Positions 1-5,411 of a stretch of DNA of 6,001 nt are shown here, piece after piece. The translations under genes were made by a program, and so were the position numbers. The notes below the pieces were generated by a model that saw nothing but the letters and a program-made list of their open reading frames with translations, made no database searches and was not told where the DNA came from. Position 1 is the first letter of the stretch. Each line of letters starts with the position of its first letter. Location of the stretch: positions 1 through 6,001 of the forward strand of contig CAIOKW010000284.1 of the NCBI GenBank assembly GCA_903858975.1, given 5' to 3'. The stretch is from Oligoflexia bacterium. GTDB taxonomy: Bacteria; Bdellovibrionota; UBA1018; CAIMNF01.

Positions 1-1124
1 AAATCGAGGGAAAAGGATTTGCGCTCTCACCCGCAATGAAGTCGAAGATTAAGGATCTTGAGCCTCTCATTTTGTGGTTGGCGCTTGAGGAGGATGTCGT
101 TGAGATTTCAGAGCGGCCTGATCTGAATTTTTTATCGCGAGTCCATACAGTAAGAGGCGAAATTCCGGAGATCATCACTCACTCCGATGAGCTCAGTCGA
201 TTCACTGCTTTTGAAGAGTTTAGGCCTTGGGGTTTTTCTGAAAGTGCTTGGGCTCATTTAGAGAAAATTAAAAATAGAGTGAGAAGATTGCCTCATTTTT
301 CTGGAACTCTTCATCGGGAAAAACTATTTAGTAAGGGGTTCTGGAAAGAGAAACTTAAAACTCCGGGTTCCGTGATTACATCTGAAGCAGAACTTCATCA
401 GTGGTTTAAATCGGCACAGGAGTCTCAACAGGATTTTCTGGTGAAGACGGATCAGAGTACCAGTGGGCGCGGGCATCTTCGATTAGACCCGGATATGCTA
501 AAAGACCCAGTCCTGCTTCGGAAGTTAGCTCAGCGCTTATCCTCCTCGGGTACGCTCGTGATTGAGCCCTTTTACGAGAAATTAGCTGATTTTTCGGTTC
601 AATATGAGATTCATGCTGACGGACGAGTCTCTGAGTTTCCGCCCCGGATGTTTCAGATTGATCCACATTTCCAGTATCAAGGAGCATTGCTTGGGCAGGC
701 CTGGAAGGGAACTCCCCATGAACAGGCATTTGAGGAGATTCTAAAGCAGAAGTCGGTGTGGCGAGAGAAGCACTTGGCTGTGATTGCAATTTTAAAAGAG
801 AAGAAGTACTCAGGTCCTCTTGGTATTGATTGCATGGTGGTGAAAAACAAAGACGAATCACTCTCAATAGAGTCTGTGATTGAAGTGAACGTTCGCTACA
901 CAATGGGGCGCGTGGCTCAAGAAATTGAGAGAGCTGCAAAGCGCATTTCGCCATTTAAGAATGGGTTTTGGTTTTTCATTCGCCATGATGAATTACTCAA
1001 GCATGGCGTGAAAAGTTTTATTGAGCTCGAAGCAAAATTAACTTCTGAACATGGGTCTCGATTTTTTCCAACGACCCCCGCTCAGAGTAGTCAGTCAACC
1101 TGGACTTATGTTCTTCTCGATTAA
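1..1124 (+). CDS. ATP-grasp domain protein of unknown substrate, N-terminus probably outside the window
   Basis: The protein looks like an ATP-grasp ligase, a family that activates a carboxylate with ATP and joins it to a nucleophile. Numbering from the Met codon at 36, the visible landmarks are a nucleotide-binding lysine in FLVKTD (K137), a glycine-rich loop SGRG (143-146), the EP pair typical of the adenine-binding hinge (E177-P178), the metal-ligand stretch GIDCMVV (D265), and the C-terminal E-x-N-x-R signature (E283, N285, R287). Residues 1-90 would be the pre-ATP-grasp region. The frame stays open from 36 back to the left edge (reading ..IEGKGFALSPA), and no Shine-Dalgarno sits at a normal distance from 36, so that Met is probably internal and the gene partial; if 36 is the true start, the protein is 362 aa. 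The substrate cannot be told from sequence. The stop overlaps that of the convergent yebC gene. Family assignment is strong, function unknown. Confidence 0.8.
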   Translation, partial: IEGKGFALSPAMKSKIKDLEPLILWLALEEDVVEISERPDLNFLSRVHTVRGEIPEIITHSDELSRFTAFEEFRPWGFSESAWAHLEKIKNRVRRLPHFSGTLHREKLFSKGFWKEKLKTPGSVITSEAELHQWFKSAQESQQDFLVKTDQSTSGRGHLRLDPDMLKDPVLLRKLAQRLSSSGTLVIEPFYEKLADFSVQYEIHADGRVSEFPPRMFQIDPHFQYQGALLGQAWKGTPHEQAFEEILKQKSVWREKHLAVIAILKEKKYSGPLGIDCMVVKNKDESLSIESVIEVNVRYTMGRVAQEIERAAKRISPFKNGFWFFIRHDELLKHGVKSFIELEAKLTSEHGSRFFPTTPAQSSQSTWTYVLLD

Positions 1125-1855
1125 TCTTGGGGCTTCAGTGCCACATAGATGCGATGAACATCATCGTGATCGTCCATTTCACTGAGAAAATCGCCGACTT
1201 CTTTGGTTTGTTCAGGGTTCAAGTCTACATTGTTTTTAGCAATGTAGCTGAGCTCAGAGTTGAGAACGTTCCAGTTGAGTGAGGTGAGGGTTTTATTCAC
1301 ATTATCAAGCTCAGTAAATGCGCAGGTGAAGCGAGCAAGGGTGCCGGTGTTCGGTTGCCCTTCGCCTGGTTTTAGGGTGATGACTTCATCAGCACCCGCT
1401 TCAATCGCAGCACTTTCAATATCAATCCCAGTCTCTGCATGGTGGGCTTCGACCACTCCCTTGCGGTCAAACATCCACGCCACTGAGCCTGAAGAGCCTA
1501 ATTGGCCTTTTCTGAACTTTACGCGCATATCAGCTGCCGTGCGGTTTCTATTCTCAGTCAAGCACTCGACAATAAGGGGAACTTGGTGAGGAGCAAAACC
1601 TTCGTAGAGAATTGTTTCATAAACAATAGGATCATCGAGTAGGCCTGCACCGCGTTTGATAGATCGCTCGATGGTATCCCGAGGTACGGAGGCTTTTCTT
1701 GCGTCTTCAATAGCACCCCTTAAACGGAAGTTTGATGCAGGATCAGCTCCTCCTAGTTTAGCGGCTACGATTAATTCCTTGGTCAATTTTCCGATGACTG
1801 CGCCTTTTTTGGCCGCAGCAGCCGCTTTAAGCGGCGCTTTCCATTGTGCACCCAT
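1121..1855 (-). CDS. yebC: YebC/TACO1 family protein (translation factor or transcriptional regulator)
   Basis: This is a 244-residue protein of the YebC/PmpR family, matching the usual length of about 240-250. Family hallmarks are the N-terminal helical domain with KLTKELIVAAKLGGADP (23-39) and IEDARKASVPRDTIERSIKRG (49-69), the central YEGFAP (84-89) and VECLTENRNRT (96-106), the glycine-rich GSSGSVAWMF (120-129), and the C-terminal DDHDDVHRIYVAL (228-240). Members have been described as DNA-binding regulators (PmpR) and, more recently, as ribosome-associated factors that relieve stalling on proline-rich stretches, like mitochondrial TACO1. Which role applies here is not visible. The N-terminus starts MGAQWK rather than the common MAGHSKW and has an alanine-lysine run (A11-K17), so it may belong to a divergent subgroup. 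The start at 1855 has only a weak purine run (AAGAAG) upstream. The gene is divergent from the HAD gene and convergent with the ATP-grasp gene, so it is probably monocistronic. Confidence 0.93.
   Translation of the reverse strand: MGAQWKAPLKAAAAAKKGAVIGKLTKELIVAAKLGGADPASNFRLRGAIEDARKASVPRDTIERSIKRGAGLLDDPIVYETILYEGFAPHQVPLIVECLTENRNRTAADMRVKFRKGQLGSSGSVAWMFDRKGVVEAHHAETGIDIESAAIEAGADEVITLKPGEGQPNTGTLARFTCAFTELDNVNKTLTSLNWNVLNSELSYIAKNNVDLNPEQTKEVGDFLSEMDDHDDVHRIYVALKPQD
1821..1835. repeat. 15-base perfect inverted repeat in the 5' end of yebC
   Basis: Two 7-base arms (GCCGCTT and AAGCGGC) flank a single central T. The repeat lies 21-35 bases inside the yebC coding sequence and 48-62 bases upstream of the HAD gene ATG. 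It could be an operator for the HAD promoter or simply a product of the Leu-Lys-Ala-Ala codons. The symmetry is seen directly; any role is inference. Confidence 0.4.
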
Positions 1856-1882
1856 AGATTCTTCTTATACCTTAAGTACAAT
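1856..1882. promoter_or_regulatory. 27-base divergent intergenic region with overlapping -10-like elements
   Basis: This is the whole gap between the yebC start (1855, minus) and the preferred HAD start (1883, plus). On the minus strand TATAAG (1869-1864) resembles a -10 box. On the plus strand TATACC (1866-1871) resembles another, with TTGTGC (1844-1849) 16 bases upstream as a weak -35. The two -10 candidates overlap. If real, transcripts would start within a few bases of each ATG, which fits the absence of a convincing Shine-Dalgarno for the HAD gene. The hexamer matches are modest and short AT-rich hexamers occur by chance. Confidence 0.3.
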
Positions 1883-2479
1883 ATGAAAACGAAGCCCCTT
1901 TTGATTCCGGACCGTGATTTTGAAGCCTATCTTTATGACTGTGATGGGACGCTGGCAGACACGATGGAAGCCCACATTGAGGCTTGGGTTCAAGAGCTAA
2001 TGGAAAGGGGGCTTCAGATTGATGGAAGTCTCATTCACGAGCTGGCGGGAATGCCTGCGGTCCAAACCGTAGAGGTCATGAATACGCGTTTTAAAGTCTC
2101 CTTGGACCCTGAGGAAGTCGCACAGGCGAAAGAAGAACGATTCTATCAAGGCTATCTCCATCGAATTAGACCCATTCCAGCGGTCTGTGAGGACCTGATT
2201 CGGAGGGCAAAGGAGGGGAAGCGAATTGCTGTGGTCTCTGGGGGTAGGACACGGATTGTCAAAAAGACGCTTGAGATCTTAAACCTGGCACCCTGGGTTC
2301 AGGTGGTGATCTGCGCCGAGGATGTGAAACAAGGCAAGCCACACCCGGAACCATTTCTACTTGCGGCAAAAGGCTTAGGCGTAAAGCCTGAGGATTGTTT
2401 GGTTTTTGAGGATGCGGACTTTGGCTTTCGTTCGGCCAGCGCAGCAGGAATGCTCTACGTCAAAGTTGAACGTGCCTAA
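1883..2479 (+). CDS. HAD-superfamily sugar-phosphate phosphatase, YqaB / beta-phosphoglucomutase-like
   Basis: A 198-residue cytoplasmic HAD hydrolase with all four catalytic motifs: motif I DCDGTLADT with nucleophile D19 and acid/base D21, motif II VVSGG with S119, motif III lysine K152 in GKPHPEP, and motif IV EDADFG with E176, D177 and D179. Residues 30-95 form the small helical C1 cap that selects substrate. The C-terminal half, VFEDADFGFRSASAAGM, closely resembles E. coli YqaB, a fructose-1-phosphate and 6-phosphogluconate phosphatase, so a sugar phosphate is the likely substrate. Beta-phosphoglucomutase activity is possible but less favoured. An alternative TTG start at 1844 would add 13 residues and overlap the divergent yebC start; ATG 1883 is preferred because motif I then falls at the usual distance from the N-terminus. 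No strong ribosome binding site is seen. It lies 49 bases ahead of the signalling operon and could be cotranscribed with it, without obvious functional connection. Confidence 0.88.
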   Translation: MKTKPLLIPDRDFEAYLYDCDGTLADTMEAHIEAWVQELMERGLQIDGSLIHELAGMPAVQTVEVMNTRFKVSLDPEEVAQAKEERFYQGYLHRIRPIPAVCEDLIRRAKEGKRIAVVSGGRTRIVKKTLEILNLAPWVQVVICAEDVKQGKPHPEPFLLAAKGLGVKPEDCLVFEDADFGFRSASAAGMLYVKVERA

Positions 2480-2519
2480 AGTAGAGGGGGCACTCAAGTT
2501 TTAGCGTCAAAAACCCGAT

Positions 2520-2523
2520 GGGG
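2520..2523 (+). promoter_or_regulatory. Weak ribosome binding site for the CheA-like kinase gene
   Basis: A GGGG run ends 5 bases before ATG 2529. It supports that ATG over the adjacent TTG at 2526. ACCC at 2513-2516 could pair with GGGT at 2521-2524 and partly mask it, but the stem is only four base pairs. The rest of the gap after the HAD gene (2480-2519) shows no clear promoter or terminator. Confidence 0.35.
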
Positions 2524-2528
2524 TATTG

Positions 2529-4139
2529 ATGATTAAACGTGCCTATCATGTTGATGACTCAAAAACCTCGCAGAGGTTTGTACAGGACACCATTCGAATG
2601 GTGGATCCAAAGTTAGAACTGAAGCTTTTTCAGTCTGCTAAGGACCTCATCGCGGCCTTGGAGGGTTGTACCCCCGAGCAAATTCCAGAAATTATTTTTA
2701 CGGATCAAGCGATGCCCGAGATGGATGGAATTCAACTTTTGAAATGGGTCAAAGCTCATCCTAAGTATCATCGTATTCCTGTAGTGATGGTGACGGCTGA
2801 GTCTGAGGAACATCGCAAGAAAAGGGCAATCGCCCTGGGTGCGGAGCTCTACATTGAAAAACCCATTCAGCCCGAACAAGTGGCTTATTCTTTAGAGCTT
2901 GCAGAGAGTAAAAATGCCGGAGCCGGCGTTTCAAGGGAAAATGAACTCCATTTTACTGAAGAAAGCATGGACCGAGTGGGGGAAAGTACCGCCCTCCTGC
3001 CCGCACTGACTCCAGATAATTTTCAAACATTGAAACGGCACCTGCATACCATCAAGGGGGGGGCGTACAGCTTTCAATATCCCGTGATGGGTGAATTTAT
3101 TCACGAACTCGAGCGCGTAGCCGAAAAAATAGAGAAAAAAGGGCTTCTTCAGTCAGAAGATGCAAGTGCAATTTTTTCGAAGTCATTTGATTACATTAAA
3201 GCGCAATTGATGGCCATTCGGGAAATGAAACCCGTACAGTTCGATGTGGCACTCCTGACAAAAGCCATTTCAGAATTCGAAAAAAGTCCGGAGGATCGCG
3301 CTAAAGAGAAAGCAAAACATCACGAGCAGGGGCAGGGTCCAAAGCAGGAAAAACCTGCAGGTGTGGTGTCGAATGATGGCATCTCTACCCGAATTCAAAA
3401 TGAAAAACTGAATCATCTGCAGGACCAGGTAAAGAAAGTAATCCAATGTAAGAATAAATTGGGGCACTTTTCGAGGATGCTCAGCAGTGAATTTACGGAT
3501 GAAGGATTTCCTAAAGACCTAGAAAAAATATTAGAAGACTTAACCGAGACATCAGGTCATCTGATGGACTTCTTTATTTCACTCAGAGTCGTCCCCATGG
3601 CTAAATTTAAAGACTTCGTGAACCAAGTAGTTTCCGAAGCCGGACAAAAATTACAGCGTGAAATTCAGCTGAAATTTGAAATGGATGAGACGGAATCCAT
3701 GGATCATGAAGTGCTGAGCCGCCTTGAAACGGCGACCGTACATATTGTAAGGAACTCAGCTGACCATGGCTTTGATGGCCGTGTAAATGGGAATGAAATT
3801 AATTGCATCGTAAAACGTGAGGAAAAAGATCGTTTTAGCGTAGTGATTCGAGACAATGGTCATGGGATAGATCTCGAGAGGCTCAGGGCATCCGTTGAGA
3901 AAAAAGGATTGTTTAGACCTAAATTTACAGAGTCCATGACTCCGGAACAATTGCTCGACTTAGTATTTGTAGATGGGCTTACGACTCGAGACGAAGCGAG
4001 TGAATTTTCAGGACGTGGAGTGGGCCTCAGCGCTGTAAGAGAAGAACTAAAAAAATTGGGTGGTTCGATCCAAGTGACCAGTGAGAAGGGGAAGGGTACG
4101 GCCTTCCGGATTGAAGTTCCGAGGTTATTTAAACTATGA
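2529..4139 (+). CDS. CheA-like hybrid histidine kinase: REC-Hpt-dimerisation-HATPase, no CheW-like P5 domain
   Basis: A 536-residue soluble kinase with no membrane segment. Residues 1-125 are a receiver domain with acidic pair D9-D10, phosphoacceptor D59 in FTDQAMPEMDG, T89 and K111. Residues 140-235 are an Hpt (P1) domain with the phosphorylatable His in HTIKGGA (H173). A charged, Gln-rich linker follows (252-280), then a helical CheA-type dimerisation region (285-355). The ATPase domain (360-532) has the N box HIVRNSADHGF (H405, N409), G1 box DNGHGID (442-448) and G2 box GRGVGL (495-500). CheA normally continues for about 140 residues as the CheW-like P5 domain; this protein stops four residues after the ATPase ends, so receptor coupling by the standard route is missing. 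A P2 domain is also absent. The N-terminal receiver may supply input or act as a phosphate sink. The stop overlaps the next gene's ATG (ATGA), so it should phosphorylate the CheY-like protein downstream. Catalytic residues look intact; the input signal is unknown. Confidence 0.9.
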   Translation: MIKRAYHVDDSKTSQRFVQDTIRMVDPKLELKLFQSAKDLIAALEGCTPEQIPEIIFTDQAMPEMDGIQLLKWVKAHPKYHRIPVVMVTAESEEHRKKRAIALGAELYIEKPIQPEQVAYSLELAESKNAGAGVSRENELHFTEESMDRVGESTALLPALTPDNFQTLKRHLHTIKGGAYSFQYPVMGEFIHELERVAEKIEKKGLLQSEDASAIFSKSFDYIKAQLMAIREMKPVQFDVALLTKAISEFEKSPEDRAKEKAKHHEQGQGPKQEKPAGVVSNDGISTRIQNEKLNHLQDQVKKVIQCKNKLGHFSRMLSSEFTDEGFPKDLEKILEDLTETSGHLMDFFISLRVVPMAKFKDFVNQVVSEAGQKLQREIQLKFEMDETESMDHEVLSRLETATVHIVRNSADHGFDGRVNGNEINCIVKREEKDRFSVVIRDNGHGIDLERLRASVEKKGLFRPKFTESMTPEQLLDLVFVDGLTTRDEASEFSGRGVGLSAVREELKKLGGSIQVTSEKGKGTAFRIEVPRLFKL

Positions 4140-4552
4140 GTGAAAAGCTTAGAATTTTAATTGTAGATGACTCAAAAAGTCTTCGGACGATGATTCGGGG
4201 ATTTATTGAGGACTATAGCGAAATTGAGATTTTCGAAGCGGGCGATGGCGAAGAAGCGGATGTGATTCTTCAGGAAAAGAGCGCGCTTCAGGAACCGATT
4301 GATCTTGTTTTCCTGGATTGGATGATGCCGAAAGTTTCGGGTTTTGCCCTATTGCAGAAAATTCGTGAGATGGGAGGGATCTTTCAGCAACCCATCGTGG
4401 TCATGTTGACTGCTGAAACATATGCAGAGCAGATCAACGCCTGCGTGAAATATGGAGTGGCAAAATACATTACGAAGCCCTTCACCAAAGACGACGTTCG
4501 TGCAACGGTGGAAGGTCTTTTAGTTGAAAGGGGGTTACGTCATGCCGTTTGA
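4136..4552 (+). CDS. CheY-like single-domain response regulator
   Basis: A 138-residue stand-alone receiver domain without an output domain. The conserved set is present: acidic pair D11-D12 in IVDDSKS, phosphoacceptor D61 in VFLDWMMPKVSGF, T92 in MLTAE, the switch aromatic Y111, and K114 in ITKPF. It is the expected phosphate acceptor from H173 of the kinase encoded immediately upstream, and the CheX domain encoded immediately downstream is the expected phosphatase. Its start shares ATGA with the kinase stop, and a GAGG at 4121-4124 lies 11 bases upstream, so translational coupling is likely. The 3' end overlaps the next gene by 11 bases. The receiver assignment is firm. Whether it acts on a flagellar or gliding motor, or on another target, cannot be read from the sequence; no flagellar gene is in view. 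Confidence 0.93.
   Translation: MSEKLRILIVDDSKSLRTMIRGFIEDYSEIEIFEAGDGEEADVILQEKSALQEPIDLVFLDWMMPKVSGFALLQKIREMGGIFQQPIVVMLTAETYAEQINACVKYGVAKYITKPFTKDDVRATVEGLLVERGLRHAV
4529..4534 (+). promoter_or_regulatory. Ribosome binding site setting the STAS-CheX start
   Basis: AGGGGG ends 7 bases before ATG 4542, inside the end of the CheY-like gene. This favours 4542 over the upstream in-frame TTG at 4524, which would itself cover the Shine-Dalgarno. Confidence 0.65.
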
Positions 4553-5393
4553 AATTGTAAATCAAAATGACTACCTCCTGGTGAAGCTTTCGGGTGAATG
4601 TACGGGTGATGAAAAACCCAGTCTCACAGAAGTGTTTCAGAAAACGATGGCTTCAAGTGGATTAAAACTTGCCATTATTCAGTGCGGAGACTGTGGCAAA
4701 ATTGCCCCGAATTTTATCCGTGATTTAGTCGCAGTTTATCGCGAAATCAAGTCGAAGAATGGGCAAATGCGCCTAGTGGGTGCTAATGATAGCATCCAAG
4801 AAGTGATTCGTGCCAATGGGGTAGATCGAGTTCTCGTTAATAAAATGAGCCTTCGAGGCGCATTGGTGGATTTCGGACTGGTGAAGACCAAAGACATTGA
4901 TGTGAACTTCATCAACCCGTTTTTGACTTCAACAGTGAAAGTTTTTAAAATTCAGTGTTTCATGGAACTGAAGGCTCAAAAACCTTTTATCAAATCTGCA
5001 AGCGACCCTCTCTTGATGGGGGACGTGAGCGGGATTATCTCGATCTCATCAGAAACTTTTTCAGGAACGCTTGCGATCAGTATGACAGAGAAGATTTTCG
5101 TTCAAATTGTTAAAAACATGTTGGGTGAAACGGTTCCTGGAATTACGAGTGAAAATGTGGACCTGATCGGTGAACTTGCGAATATGATCTTAGGGCAAGC
5201 GAAGGTGGAGCTTGGAACCTTAGGCTATAAAGTAGAAATGGCCTTGCCTTCTTGTGTTTGGGGTAAGGACCACAAAATTAAGCATTTTGGATCGGGTAAG
5301 TGCATGGTGCTACCGTTTGAGACGGAGTTTGGAACCATCTATTCAGAAATCATGACCAATAACGGTGTGGGAACTGAGCAAAAGGCCGCTTAA
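4542..5393 (+). CDS. STAS-CheX fusion, probable CheY-P phosphatase
   Basis: A 283-residue protein in two parts. Residues 1-112 look like a STAS domain (beta strand LLVKLSGE, then LAIIQCGD, a long helix FIRDLVAVYREIK, strand MRLVG, and the helix SIQEVIRANGVDRVL). Residues 122-275 are a CheX-type phosphatase domain: it starts NFINPFLTST, contains GDVSGIISISSETFSGTLAISM (160-181), and carries the CheC/CheX/FliY active-site signature D-x-x-x-E-x-x-N (D207, E211, N214) in ELANMILGQAK. In the family the Glu and Asn side chains attack the phosphoryl group of CheY-P, so the CheY-like protein encoded just upstream is the likely substrate. The STAS domain seems to lack the usual phosphorylated Ser of the D-S-S-G-L motif; the equivalent stretch reads IAPNFI. 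A CxxC pair (C48, C51) precedes it. The start at 4542 overlaps the upstream gene by 11 bases behind a good Shine-Dalgarno. CheX is firm, STAS somewhat less so. Confidence 0.87.
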   Translation: MPFEIVNQNDYLLVKLSGECTGDEKPSLTEVFQKTMASSGLKLAIIQCGDCGKIAPNFIRDLVAVYREIKSKNGQMRLVGANDSIQEVIRANGVDRVLVNKMSLRGALVDFGLVKTKDIDVNFINPFLTSTVKVFKIQCFMELKAQKPFIKSASDPLLMGDVSGIISISSETFSGTLAISMTEKIFVQIVKNMLGETVPGITSENVDLIGELANMILGQAKVELGTLGYKVEMALPSCVWGKDHKIKHFGSGKCMVLPFETEFGTIYSEIMTNNGVGTEQKAA

Positions 5394-5411
5394 GATTTAT
5401 GGGTCTAAGCG
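5387..5411 (-). terminator. Possible weak hairpin terminator between convergent genes
   Basis: CGCTTAAGA (5387-5395) can pair with TCTAAGCG (5404-5411), giving eight base pairs with one bulged A and an eight-base loop. It straddles both stop codons of the convergent STAS-CheX and ExbD genes. Reading on the minus strand, the stem is followed by GCCTTTTG, a short interrupted T run. On the plus strand no T run follows. It might weakly terminate the ExbD transcript; the missing long T tract keeps confidence low. Confidence 0.3.

Noticed and set aside
406..954. 182-codon open frame on the minus strand inside the ATP-grasp gene
   Set aside because: It is antisense to a gene with clear ATP-grasp motifs, and its own product is Ser/Pro/Arg/Leu rich without recognisable domains.
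1260..1589. Open frame on the plus strand across yebC
   Set aside because: It lies opposite a well-conserved YebC protein; the composition is that of an antisense shadow.
1844..1882. TTG at 1844 as the start of the HAD protein
   Set aside because: It would overlap the divergent yebC start and add residues not typical of the family; ATG 1883 gives the normal HAD length.
2526..2528. TTG at 2526 as the start of the kinase
   Set aside because: The next codon is ATG at 2529, which has the better initiation codon and spacing.
2469..2545. Ten-base direct repeat AACGTGCCTA at 2469-2478 and 2536-2545, flanking the HAD-kinase gap
   Set aside because: A ten-base repeat within 100 bases is expected about once by chance in a window this size, and both copies lie in coding sequence.
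4049..4055. Run of seven A residues in the kinase gene as a possible programmed frameshift site
   Set aside because: It encodes Leu-Lys-Lys-Leu in frame near the end of an intact ATPase domain, and no stimulating structure or fused downstream frame is seen.
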